Source of the DNA: Brevibacillus laterosporus
Lineage (GTDB): Bacteria; Bacillota; Bacilli; Brevibacillales; Brevibacillaceae
Direction of reading: 5' to 3'
NCBI GenBank assembly: GCA_007833815.1
Contig: CP033464.1
Location: 172,001 to 236,000 of the forward strand
DNA: 64,000 bases
Part shown: one piece after another, positions 16,486 through 25,700 of the stretch
How the letters are laid out: each line of letters opens with the position of its first letter
How positions within the stretch are numbered: the stretch's first letter is position 1
Translations under genes and position numbers: made by a program
Notes under the pieces: model-generated
Told to the model about the DNA's origin: nothing
The model's database searches: none
Seen by the model: the letters and a program-made list of their open reading frames with translations, nothing else

Positions 16486-16992
16486 ATGAGTTTTTTTCAA
16501 CGTGTCAAAAATATCTTAAAAAAACCTGAGGCTCCCCTTGTTGAAAAAAGCATTTTAACTTTGGGACCAGGCGATATTGTTGAAGTTTCTTTCGTTACGT
16601 ATCAAGTTGTGGGACGTATTCGTAATCCCAAACGAAACGCGATTATGCTAACGTTACAGGATGGAAATACCTTTCGTTATTTGAACATTGAAGAACGGGA
16701 AAAAACTAATTACGAGCTGTATACACCGATTGATGGCCGACTTGACTCTCCTGATGAGGTTCCAACAACCATTGAACTAGATGACATTGAATATCATCTG
16801 GAAGAACAATACGATGGAAAAATGACCGCACAAGGAAAAACACCATTTTCTGCGGATGGCGAGCAATATGTCTGGGAATTTCAATCCGATAATCGCAAAC
16901 TATTACGTATTGAATGGCAAGACGGACGCTTCATGTTGTATGAAGGAGAATTTATCATCCCCGCTGATGTAAAAGTACTCCGGGGAGTGTAG
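16486..16992 (+). CDS. DUF4178 protein
   Basis: A 168-residue soluble, beta-rich protein with the DUF4178 pattern: LGPGDIVEVSFVTYQVVG near residue 26, then MLTLQDGNTFRYLNIEE and WEFQSDNRKLLRIEWQDG. It has no signal peptide or membrane segment. The function is unknown. It starts 12 bp after the DUF350 stop with AGGAGG upstream, and ends 12 bp before the lipoprotein gene, so it is clearly part of the pspA operon. Confidence 0.78.
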   Translation: MSFFQRVKNILKKPEAPLVEKSILTLGPGDIVEVSFVTYQVVGRIRNPKRNAIMLTLQDGNTFRYLNIEEREKTNYELYTPIDGRLDSPDEVPTTIELDDIEYHLEEQYDGKMTAQGKTPFSADGEQYVWEFQSDNRKLLRIEWQDGRFMLYEGEFIIPADVKVLRGV

Positions 16993-17004
16993 GAGGGAGG
17001 CCTC

Positions 17005-17796
17005 ATGTGGCAAGCATTGTCAAAATTTTTAAAGACAACCCTCGTCCTCTCTCTGGTCGCCGGACTCTTAACTGGTTGCGCCGATCAGTCAGTAGGATCA
17101 TCTTATCCACTAGAGAAGATTACGAAAAACGGGGCCGAATCCTCTCGCATCTATCGTGCGACGGACAAAACGGTTCCTGAAGTTGCCAAGGAGCTGGCCG
17201 AAGAGCGTCAGCCTAAGGAAATTTCTAAAGAAGATCTAGATCACATGTTTCTCATCTACTCCAATGAATGGTACCATCTACAAAAAGATGAAGCCAAACC
17301 AAGCGACACCTTGATTGAAGTAGATAGCAAGGAATTCGTTCAAAAAAATTATAATATGTCCTTCCTAGAAGGATATTTCATTGCCACTGTACTAGGTGAT
17401 CTGTTTGATTCTATGAAGTCCAAAGGCCAAGGTAACTATCGTGGCTATTCCAGTCGGGATATCTACAAATCAGGGACAGATTATCATGCTCCAACAAAAC
17501 AAGAGAAAAAGACGTATGCTCCTATTACTACGGAAGGCAAAGGCTCTATCCTACGCCGTTCCTCCGATAATAGTGGAAAATCCTCTTCCTCTGACGACAG
17601 TATCTTTAAGAAATCTGATGCTGACACCTCTAAATCCAAGGGGAAAATCATTAGAGACTCTCAAGGTGACAGCGGAAGTAGTTCCTTGTTTGGCGGTTCT
17701 TCCTCAACTAAAAAGAATTCATCCGTGTTAGACCGCCCACGCACCAATTCTCCTCCAAAGGTTAAAAAGGGATTTGGAAGCATCAAGCGGCGCTGA
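17005..17796 (+). CDS. DUF4247 lipoprotein
   Basis: The 263-residue product starts with a lipoprotein signal ending in LVAGLLTGC, so C25 would be acylated and the protein anchored outside the membrane. A DUF4247-like segment (MSFLEGYFIATVLGDLFDSM) is followed by a long Ser- and Lys-rich disordered tail with repeated SSSD and KKSS blocks, ending in RRPRTNSPP-like and KRR residues. The basic, flexible tail could contact wall polymers. It is the last gene of the pspA operon, followed by a terminator at 17833-17873. Its function is unknown. Confidence 0.78.
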   Translation: MWQALSKFLKTTLVLSLVAGLLTGCADQSVGSSYPLEKITKNGAESSRIYRATDKTVPEVAKELAEERQPKEISKEDLDHMFLIYSNEWYHLQKDEAKPSDTLIEVDSKEFVQKNYNMSFLEGYFIATVLGDLFDSMKSKGQGNYRGYSSRDIYKSGTDYHAPTKQEKKTYAPITTEGKGSILRRSSDNSGKSSSSDDSIFKKSDADTSKSKGKIIRDSQGDSGSSSLFGGSSSTKKNSSVLDRPRTNSPPKVKKGFGSIKRR

Positions 17797-17832
17797 TGAT
17801 TTTTCTTCGTGGAAAACATTGATCTCTAATTT

Positions 17833-17873
17833 AAAAGGACCCAAGGAGAATAATCTTCTTGGATCCTTTTTTA
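17833..17873. terminator. terminator of the pspA operon
   Basis: AAAAGGACCCAAG pairs imperfectly with CTTGGATCCTTTT, followed by TTATTT. It lies between two convergent genes and may serve both. Confidence 0.75.
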
Positions 17874-17874
17874 T

Positions 17875-18615
17875 TTAGTCAGGCAATCCCCTATAGCGCC
17901 CTGTTCGTAACTCTTTTTTGTAAGCAGCTAGTTCTGCAGATGGTAGCCCCTCATCAATCGCCACTTGTATAGCTATCTCCACATCATAAGGAACACGCAC
18001 TAATGCCATCGAGAAACTACTTAGTTGTTGATTATGTAAATTACCCTCTACTACCATATAAGATGGTTGTGTCGTATCCAGCGGGTTTCCAACACTCCCA
18101 GCATTACATAGTGACCTTTCTTTTAATCCTTGGATAAATGCATGGTGTACGTCTCCATAGATGACTACATCTGGTGTACGTTTCCCTCCTCCAGTTGCTT
18201 CTGTGTTCTCAAACATAGCAAGACGTTCTTCCAACGGGGAAGAAAACCGAACGCGATGGAACACACTATCTGCAGAAGCGTGAAACAAACGAATCAACCT
18301 GCCACTCATCCAAAAATCATACGAAAAAGGCAGGGTATTCAGATAACGAATCCGCTCTCCCCCCAAGCGTCGTTGCTGCCAAAGAAACGCTTCATCCTCC
18401 GTAGGATTGCCGATGAACTCATCCCAGTTTCCACGTACTGTGACTGTACACCTTTCTTTTATCATATCGACAGCTTTTTCTGGCTCAGGTCCTTTGCCAG
18501 CCAAATCCCCTAAGCAATAAATCTCTTGAATTCCACGCGTCTCTATGTCTTTTAGCACCGCTTCCAAAGCTGGTATGTTTCCATGAATATCAGAGATTAC
18601 GGCTATCCTTTCCAC
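17875..18615 (-). CDS. calcineurin-like metallophosphoesterase
   Basis: The 246-residue protein has the metallophosphatase motifs in order: SDIHGN (D9, H11), GDLAGKGPEP (G37-D38), GNWDE (N64), then YGDVHHAF and NAGSVGNP. GNWDE replaces the usual GNHD/E, and a Trp in place of the motif's His may alter catalysis or metal preference. The small-phosphoesterase size and missing signal peptide suggest a cytosolic enzyme; the substrate is unknown. It runs toward the pspA operon. Confidence 0.85.
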   Translation of the reverse strand: MERIAVISDIHGNIPALEAVLKDIETRGIQEIYCLGDLAGKGPEPEKAVDMIKERCTVTVRGNWDEFIGNPTEDEAFLWQQRRLGGERIRYLNTLPFSYDFWMSGRLIRLFHASADSVFHRVRFSSPLEERLAMFENTEATGGGKRTPDVVIYGDVHHAFIQGLKERSLCNAGSVGNPLDTTQPSYMVVEGNLHNQQLSSFSMALVRVPYDVEIAIQVAIDEGLPSAELAAYKKELRTGRYRGLPD

Positions 18616-18684
18616 GTCTTCTCCTCCCTCTTTTCACTTATCGTATTAGAAAACTTGGCTTCTCCAATCCTCTGGTATAGCCAA

Positions 18685-18750
18685 AAAATAAAGAGAAGCC
18701 TCTTGCTCATGTATGAATTCCCCTACACGAGGCAAGAAGGCCTTCTCTCT
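18685..18750 (-). terminator. terminator of the IscA-like gene
   Basis: AGAGAAGCCTCTTGC (18692-18706) pairs with GCAAGAAGGCCTTCTCT (18732-18748). On the minus strand TTTATTTTTTGG follows. Confidence 0.7.
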
Positions 18751-18784
18751 GATTTGCGAAGCTTGCTTGTTTATTACAAAGCGT

Positions 18785-19141
18785 CTACTCGCATTTTTCA
18801 GCTTTACCCTCGTAATTACGCGTACGGAATGAAGCACCGCATCCACAAGAAGCAACAGCATTAGGATTTTCCATAGAAAATCCGCCGCCCATCATGGATT
18901 CCTTATAATCAATTACGAGTCCTTCAATATATTTATAGCTCTCAGCATCAACCGCTACTTTAAATCCTTCAAAGTCAAAAACCTGATCGCCCTCGTTCGT
19001 TGATTCATCCGTTCCCATGCCATATGAAAAACCGCTACATCCGCCTTCTTTCACGCCAACACGCAACAAGATATTTGGATTATTTTCCGCTTCTAGCAAT
19101 TCACGAATTTTAGCACTTGCTTGAGGTGTGAAGTTGATCAT
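18785..19141 (-). CDS. erpA: IscA/ErpA-type iron-sulfur carrier (YutM-like)
   Basis: The 118-residue A-type carrier has the three required cysteines at C35 (EGGCSGFSY) and C99/C101 (SCGCGASF). These ligate a [2Fe-2S] or [4Fe-4S] cluster for delivery to target enzymes in the cytosol. Length and motif spacing fit the family. The short extra tail after RTRNYEGKAEKCE carries one more Cys. The position next to yuzB, yuzD and yutI parallels yutM in B. subtilis. Confidence 0.92.
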   Translation of the reverse strand: MINFTPQASAKIRELLEAENNPNILLRVGVKEGGCSGFSYGMGTDESTNEGDQVFDFEGFKVAVDAESYKYIEGLVIDYKESMMGGGFSMENPNAVASCGCGASFRTRNYEGKAEKCE

Positions 19142-19282
19142 GCCATTCCCTCCTCGATCAACAATATAGAATGCTGTTTTTTTATTATAAAACAGCTTCT
19201 CTTAAGTATACAAAGAATTATATACCGCAACAAGGTAACGATGCACTTATTACAAACAAGAATTTTCAAAATTATCATTTAT

Positions 19283-19311
19283 TAAAAAGCCGACATCTCT
19301 TTGACGTCGAC
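19283..19311 (-). terminator. terminator of the Spo0E-like gene
   Basis: GCCGACATC (19289-19297) pairs with GACGTCGAC (19303-19311) with G-T pairs, and TTTTT follows on the minus strand. Confidence 0.65.
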
Positions 19312-19333
19312 CTTGGAAAGGTATAGTGTAAGC

Positions 19334-19549
19334 TCAGGCAAAATGGGTTTGATTCTCAAATATATGAAGGGGAAAAGACTTTTCCTGATAAAAGGATATT
19401 TCTCTTTCCAATTGCAAAAGCTGGTTGTGTAACAAATCAATCTCCCGGCTACAACGTAATACTTCTGGGTGATGTAAACCATATTGAGTCCCAATTTGTA
19501 CCATTTGTTGGCGAAGGAGTTCCATTTTCTCGAGTAATTGTTCCCGCAT
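19334..19549 (-). CDS. Spo0E-like aspartyl-phosphate phosphatase
   Basis: The 71-residue helical protein has a Spo0E-family core: two helices joined around GLHHPEVLRCSREIDLLHNQ, with the signature S34-R-E-I-D38. Such proteins dephosphorylate Spo0A~P and so delay sporulation. The start is the ATG at 19549, six bases after GGGGGAG; an ATG at 19567 has no ribosome site. It is convergently flanked and has its own terminator. Confidence 0.82.
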   Translation of the reverse strand: MREQLLEKMELLRQQMVQIGTQYGLHHPEVLRCSREIDLLHNQLLQLEREISFYQEKSFPLHIFENQTHFA

Positions 19550-19674
19550 TTGCTCTCCCCCTCTCATGTACTATATATCATATTTTACTTTAGAATAAAT
19601 TCCTCTGCAAACAAAATTCACCATTTATACTGTATTTTTGTACAATTTTGTGTATTCTTGTCAATATTGTAACT

Positions 19675-19726
19675 TGTCACAGTAAAAACTTAGAAGGTTG
19701 TTGCATTTATCAAAGAAGCTTATAAT
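19675..19726 (+). promoter_or_regulatory. mqnE promoter with upstream TGTCACAGT motif
   Basis: TTGTTG (19698-19703) and TATAAT (19721-19726) have a 17-bp spacer. TGTCACAGTAAAA (19675-19687) lies directly upstream and nearly repeats TGTCACAGTGAAAA found before ndh (13381-13394). Confidence 0.55.
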
Positions 19727-19794
19727 AGAAGTACTTTACTATTTGGAACGCTTACAAAAATTGCGTATTATATAACTATTCAGGAGTTGAAAAT

Positions 19795-20898
19795 ATGTCT
19801 TTGCTAACAATTGCAACGCAAGATAAAATGCTGGCGTCGATTGCTGAAAAAGTGATAAACCGAGAGCGTCTCACCATGGAAGATGGTCTAGCCCTCTACG
19901 AATCAGACGACGTTTTTAGTATTGCTCAACTAGCTAATCTAGTGAATGAGCGTATAAATGGCAACAAAGTTTACTTTGTTCAAAATATGTATATTAATCC
20001 AACCAATGTGTGTGAAGCGAACTGCCGCTTCTGTGGTTTCCGTCGCGATCAGAACCAAGACGGTGCTTACACCATGAGTATGGATGAATTACTCCACTAT
20101 GTAGGGACTCGCTTTAACGATGGCATTCGTGAGTTCCATATCGTTGGTGGTCATAATAACCATGTACCTTTTGATTACTACTTAGATACGCTTCGCACAT
20201 TAAAGAAAGCTTATCCAGATGTAGCACTCAAAGCTTACACCGGAGCTGAAATCGAATTTTTTAGCCGTCTAGCTGGAATCAGCATGACAGAAGTACTACA
20301 AGAATTGATGAAAGCAGGACTTGAAAGCCTGACTGGTGGCGGAGCCGAAATATTGACCGAGCGCTACCGTCTTAAAATGAGCCCTGATAAAGCAAGCACA
20401 GACGATTGGCTACTTGCTCATCGCACAGCACATGGACTTGGTATGCAAACACCATGTACCATGCTGTACGGCTCAATTGAGTCTAAAGAAGAACGCTTAA
20501 TTCATATGTCACGTATTCGAGAATTACAGGATGAGACCAACGGATTCCAGGTATTCATTCCACTAGCAGTCCAACCTCTGAAAGCTACAGCAGGTATTAG
20601 ACGCCGTACTTCTGCGATGGACGACATCAAGACGATTGCGATTAGCCGTCTGATGGTAGATAATGTAGACCATATCAAAGCTTATTTCATTAATATCGGT
20701 ACACAATTAACTCAGCTAGCATTGCGTGCTGGTGCCTCTGACGCTCATGGTACACTGGTAGAAGAACGTATCAGTCATGCTGCCGGTGCTCTATCTGACC
20801 AGGGGATAACCAAGGAAGATCTGATCTGGTTAATTAAAGGTGCAGGTAAAGTTGCTGTTGAACGCGATACACACTATAACGTAATTAAAGAATACTAA
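19795..20898 (+). CDS. mqnE: aminofutalosine synthase MqnE
   Basis: This radical SAM enzyme has the cluster motif CEANCRFC (C73, C77, C80). The HIVGGHNNHVPFDYYLDTL and LKAYTGAEIEFFSR stretches are typical of MqnE rather than MqnC. The 367-residue length fits. It makes aminofutalosine from the MqnA product and SAM in the futalosine route to menaquinone. No other mqn gene is in this window, so the rest of the pathway must lie elsewhere. It has its own promoter and a terminator at 20901-20969. Confidence 0.9.
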   Translation: MSLLTIATQDKMLASIAEKVINRERLTMEDGLALYESDDVFSIAQLANLVNERINGNKVYFVQNMYINPTNVCEANCRFCGFRRDQNQDGAYTMSMDELLHYVGTRFNDGIREFHIVGGHNNHVPFDYYLDTLRTLKKAYPDVALKAYTGAEIEFFSRLAGISMTEVLQELMKAGLESLTGGGAEILTERYRLKMSPDKASTDDWLLAHRTAHGLGMQTPCTMLYGSIESKEERLIHMSRIRELQDETNGFQVFIPLAVQPLKATAGIRRRTSAMDDIKTIAISRLMVDNVDHIKAYFINIGTQLTQLALRAGASDAHGTLVEERISHAAGALSDQGITKEDLIWLIKGAGKVAVERDTHYNVIKEY

Positions 20899-20900
20899 TA

Positions 20901-20969
20901 AAAAAGAAGAACGCTTAGTTAAAGTTGACCATGATCTGGGGGCTCTCAACAAGGCGTTCTTCTTCTTTT
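20901..20969. terminator. bidirectional terminator between mqnE and yuzB
   Basis: AAAAAGAAGAACGC (20901-20914) pairs with GCGTTCTTCTTCTTTT (20954-20969) around a loop of about 40 nt. Both ends carry A or T runs. Confidence 0.7.
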
Positions 20970-20989
20970 TAATGGACACCATCGCCCCG

Positions 20990-21238
20990 TCATTCCCATT
21001 CTTTAACAAATTCCTGTATTTTTTGTTTAATTAACGTCAAAAGTGAGTCTGTCGTTTCTGCTGTGATGAAATCTCCATTGACTAGCGCAAAAGGCTGCAT
21101 ATAGCATTCGCCACAATGTCCTAAACAACCATACTCCACCACATCCACATCCAAGTCAGGGTCATTTTCTAACGCATCGATGACTGTTTTGGTATAAGAA
21201 ATGACATTGCTCGAACAAAATTCCACTAAGGCTTTCAT
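20990..21238 (-). CDS. yuzB: YuzB-like [2Fe-2S]-type thioredoxin-fold protein (DUF1450)
   Basis: The 82-residue product matches YuzB in size and in its cysteines: C8 near the N-terminus and C38, C42 and C45 in YGCLGHCGECYMQP. This resembles the four-Cys layout of thioredoxin-like ferredoxins, so an Fe-S cluster is likely but not proven. It stands beside yutJ as in B. subtilis. Confidence 0.88.
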   Translation of the reverse strand: MKALVEFCSSNVISYTKTVIDALENDPDLDVDVVEYGCLGHCGECYMQPFALVNGDFITAETTDSLLTLIKQKIQEFVKEWE

Positions 21239-21374
21239 GGGCCCCTCCTATTCAAAAATTATTGCAGTTATGTGAATATTGGAACTCGACCTAGGCAGAC
21301 GGTAGAGTTATAATGATTGGGGACGACTTCAAATTATATCATTTTCCTTATTCGTTTAAAAGTTTCTGTTGCAC

Positions 21375-21393
21375 TTCCATTTTAAAAATGGAA
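21375..21393. promoter_or_regulatory. palindrome upstream of yutJ
   Basis: TTCCATTT and AAATGGAA are perfect 8-bp arms separated by 3 bp, 38 bp before the yutJ start and in its probable promoter region. It has operator-like symmetry; the regulator is unknown. Confidence 0.35.
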
Positions 21394-21430
21394 CCGTTTT
21401 AAATATGGCATAGAAAGGATAAGACTTCCT

Positions 21431-22498
21431 ATGAGACGACTAGTTATCTTAGGTGGTGGCTATGGGGGCTTGCGCATCATCGAACACATACTTACCCCTG
21501 ACTTGCCTGAAGACGTTACGGTAACGCTAGTAGATCGAATGCCCTTCCACGGTTTAAAAACCGAATACTACGCGTTAGCAGCCGGCACGGAACCAGAAAG
21601 CAAAGTGCGAGTAGCCTTTCCAAGCGATCCACGCTTACAGATTAAACACGGAGAAGTTATTGACATCAACCTAACTGAGCGCTTGATCCTTTTCGAAAAT
21701 GAAGAAGAATTAGAATACGATTGGCTCATTATTGGTTTGGGCTGTGAGGATCGTTATCATAATATTCCAGGAGCCGATCTGTACACACATTCCATTCAAA
21801 CATTGGGCTCTACACGTCGTGCTTATGCAGCGATTAATAGTATTAACCCCTATGGTTCAGTTACCGTTGTCGGTGGTGGTTTAAGTGGTGTAGAAATTGC
21901 TGCTGAATTACGTGAAAGCCGTTCGGATCTTACCATTCGCTTAATGGATCGTGGGCCAAGCATTCTTAGCCCTTTCCCGAAAAAATTGCAGGATTATGCT
22001 TCAGAATGGTTCATAAAAAATGACATTCAACTAATTAATATGGCCAACGTAACCTGTGTGGAGGATGGCGTTGTATATAACAACGATCAGCCTGTAGAAA
22101 GCAATGTCATCGTTTGGACAGCAGGTATTCAAGCCAATCGAATTGTACGCAACCTTCCTATTGAGCAAGATGGCAGCGGACGAGCAGTCCTCAATCCTTA
22201 TCATCAGGTTCCAGACTATACTAACGTTTATGTCGTAGGTGACAGCGCCAGCTTACCGTATGCACCAAGCGCTCAGCTTGCTGAGATGCAAGGCGAACAG
22301 ATTGCCATGGTGTTAAAACGCGAAATGAAAGGCGAAGGTTATCCTACTGTAATGCCTGATATTAAGCTAAAAGGTACGCTTGGCTCCCTCGGGAAAAAAG
22401 AAGGATTTGGCGTAATGGGCAAAATGTCGCTCGTAGGTCAAATGCCTCGGGTAATGAAAAGTGGCGTCCTTTGGATGTATAAAAATCATTTAGGTTAG
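21431..22498 (+). CDS. yutJ: NDH-2-like NAD(P)/FAD oxidoreductase YutJ
   Basis: This 355-residue flavoprotein resembles NDH-2 with LVILGGGYGGLRIIEH at the start, VTVVGGGLSGVEIAAELRE as the second nucleotide loop and VYVVGDSASLPYAPSAQLAEMQG near the end. It is shorter than the ndh product here and is the YutJ type. It probably transfers electrons from NAD(P)H to a quinone or protein acceptor. AAAGGA precedes the ATG by 11 bases. A palindrome lies upstream and a terminator follows. Confidence 0.85.
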   Translation: MRRLVILGGGYGGLRIIEHILTPDLPEDVTVTLVDRMPFHGLKTEYYALAAGTEPESKVRVAFPSDPRLQIKHGEVIDINLTERLILFENEEELEYDWLIIGLGCEDRYHNIPGADLYTHSIQTLGSTRRAYAAINSINPYGSVTVVGGGLSGVEIAAELRESRSDLTIRLMDRGPSILSPFPKKLQDYASEWFIKNDIQLINMANVTCVEDGVVYNNDQPVESNVIVWTAGIQANRIVRNLPIEQDGSGRAVLNPYHQVPDYTNVYVVGDSASLPYAPSAQLAEMQGEQIAMVLKREMKGEGYPTVMPDIKLKGTLGSLGKKEGFGVMGKMSLVGQMPRVMKSGVLWMYKNHLG

Positions 22499-22522
22499 CC
22501 AAATAAATGAATGTTGATACAG

Positions 22523-22566
22523 CGACCGTTCCTTTTTCAAAGGAGCGGTTGTTTGTTTTTTATGGC
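22523..22566 (+). terminator. terminator of yutJ
   Basis: CGACCGTTCCTTT and AAAGGAGCGGTTG form an 11-13 bp imperfect stem, with TTTGTTTTTT after it. Confidence 0.8.
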
Positions 22567-22689
22567 CAGAGGCTTTTTGCCAGTCTATTCTCATCAAAAA
22601 GCACCAGCCTAAAACTCTTATCAATAGTATCAAAACATTTTAAATATTACATCATATTTAATTATCAAATTGTATTCTTGAGGATGTAA

Positions 22690-22718
22690 AAGAAAACCCG
22701 AAACAATGCTCCGGGTTT
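22690..22718 (-). terminator. terminator of the GGDEF-EAL gene
   Basis: AAACCCG (22694-22700) and CGGGTTT (22712-22718) form the stem; on the minus strand TTCTTTTA follows. Confidence 0.65.
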
Positions 22719-22745
22719 CTGACTTTTATAATTGTATGCCATTCA

Positions 22746-25700
22746 CTATTTACTACCAGTCTCCAGCAATCTAGCAAAGTCATTTGTATGTAACGGAGGA
22801 CTAAAGTAGAATCCTTGCATCTCATAGCAGTGCTTTTCAGTTAAAAATCTCTTCTGCTCTTCTGTTTCTACCCCTTCAGCAATTACATTCAGTTTTAAAC
22901 TGCGAGCTAACGCAATGATATAAGAAACAATCTCTGCATCATCCGGATCTACTGTAATGTCACGGATAAAGGAACGATCTATTTTAAGTGTATCTACTGG
23001 AAATTTCTTCAGATAGCTAAGAGAGGAATATCCTGTCCCAAAATCGTCAATAGATAGATGAATCCCCAAATCCTTTAGCTCATGCAAGGTAGTAATAGCC
23101 GTCTCTACTTTGTGCATAGTGACACCCTCTGTAATCTCCACTTCCAAATATTCAGGAGCAAGTCCTGTATCCTGCAATACCTCAGCGATTGTCGCGACGA
23201 GATTGCGTTGTTGGAACTCAACTGGAGAAATATTAACAGCTACTCGTACAGGCTTTAAACCGGCTAGTTGCCATTTCTTATTTTGAATGCATGCTGCTTT
23301 TAAAACATATTCATCCAATGTAACGATGAAACCCATTTCTTCTGCTAATGGAATAAAATCACCTGGTGAGATTAGTCCCAATCTAGGATGATCCCATCGC
23401 ACCAGCGCCTCCATCCCAATTAGTTCTCCTGTACTCAGATCAAAACGGGGTTGGTATTGTAAAAAAAGTTCATTACGTTCAATTGCATAGCGTAAATCCT
23501 GCATGAGAGTTAACTTCTGAAAAGCACTCTTTGTCATGGCTGGCGTATACAATTGATAGGAATTGCCGCCCTTTTCCTTCGATCGATATAATGCTGCCTT
23601 GGCGTTCTTCACTAATTCTAGCTGTGTAGTCCCGTCATTTGGATACAAGCTAATACCAATGCTGCAAGTCATGGTCAAACTCTGACCTTCCACCTCAAAT
23701 GGTAACGCTATCTTGTGTAGTAATTGTTGAGAAAGATGAGCTACATCCTGAAGGCTAGATATATCCGGGAATATGAATTGAAATTCGTCCCCCACCAAAC
23801 GACAAACAGTATCTCCCTCTCGCATATGATCAGCCAATCGAGCTGCTACTAGTTGCAATAGCTGGTCTCCTGCCGCATGCCCCAAGGTATCATTAAATAC
23901 TTTAAAACAATCCAAATCTAAAATGACTACGGCTAGCATACTTTCTGTACGCTTTGCTTGAGAAATAGCTAATAGTAGACGGTCATCAAATATCACTCGA
24001 TTTGGCAATCCGGTCAACGAATCATAAAATAGCTTTTGGCGCATCATTTCTTCGTGTTTTTTTCGATCGGTCATATCCTTAAAAATCCAGATTCTACCGT
24101 AGTATTGTTGTTGGCTGGAATCAATTGGTCCCGAATACACTTCATAGACTCGCCCATCACAGAAACTGATCTCTACTGTGTCAGCGTGTAGCTTGTTCAC
24201 TTGATTAAGATCAAATATAGTAGTTGATTGATGATTATTCTTGATTTGTGGCAACATGTACATGAGCCAATGATTAGCATTGGTCTGTTGTTCCACGTTT
24301 TCAGGTATATTCCACATTTCTTTACATTTACGATTATAATGCACAATTTGTTCCCATTCATTTACAATTAACATGCCATCCATCATTGATTCGTGTGTGG
24401 CTCGCAAAATAGCATTATTTTTAATGAGTTGTTCTTCCGCCAGTTTTCGTTCCAGCTCAGCGGAAGCTCTGGAAGCAAATACATGTAACATGGAATCAAT
24501 CAATCCAGGATTGGTGATTGGCTTGCAACTCATAACCGCAAGTACTCCCATCGGATTACCATTAGAATCATATAAGAGATGCCCCATCTGAGCTTCCACT
24601 TTAAAGAAACATAGAGATTGATCGAGAGGATATGCCTGTTGTGCACCTTCTAGTACACAGCTTTTTCCAGCTCGAATCACCTCTTCAGTAGGGGTGTGAG
24701 CAATATCGTACTCAATGTTCTCTAAATCAGATTCTTTGCCACTAATCGATAAGGTAACTGCGCGACCCGGTTTATTCTTATGCAGCATCCCAATAAATGC
24801 GTAATCTAATTCCAACACATCGGTCAGTGTACGACTCAAGTAGCGAAAAAACTCTTCACCCATCTTGTTAGTAATTCCTTGGGTCACCACATGTAGCATT
24901 TCTTCTATTTGTTTTTGTTCAGTCACATCAGTTAAAAAACCAACGACTTCTGTTACCCTTTGCTTGTCTGTATCATAATTCTGTATGATTACTGGTTTCA
25001 TATGTCCATGATACAGCCGGTTATCCAATGAAAGATGAAAATCAACTGTCTCTTGCAAAAAGGCACGCTCCATGTGACTTTTCATTATTTTTACCATATC
25101 AGGTAGCATTACATCTTCTAAAGGCCCTTCTTTCATGCCCACTCCAAAATGCTTGGTAAGTGCCCCTTCAAATAATGTAACGGTAATTTGGTTATCTTCT
25201 CGCTTTTCAAAGGAAAACAGGACGTGAGGCAGAATAGATAGGCTAGTTTTAAATTTCTGACCATACTGCTTCTTTTTCTGCTCCGCACGTTTAGACTGCG
25301 TAATATCTAACACTGTGCCGACAATCTCGGTCACCTTATCGCCTTCCAAAAGGGGGGAGATTTGCGTAATATAAAAGCGTTCGTTCTGCTCAAATTCATA
25401 CCACACGCAGCTGCCAGAGAATGCTTCTTCAAATTTTTGCTGTACAACGGGCACAAAATCAGGACGAAAAATTTCGGTAACGGTTTTACCCTCTACATCC
25501 TTTGTCGTCACTCCTAGATTCTCTGCAATTTTTCCTTCCGACAAGGTTAGAACAAATGAGCCATTCTCTTGTCGTTTTACTGCAAAAATTTGATTATGCA
25601 AGGTTTCAAGGATTCTCGTATGCTGCTGTGTCGTTTCCTGAAACTTTTTTTCCATTTGAGCCATGCTCTTTTGTAAATTAGCAATTTGATGCTCCTGCTC

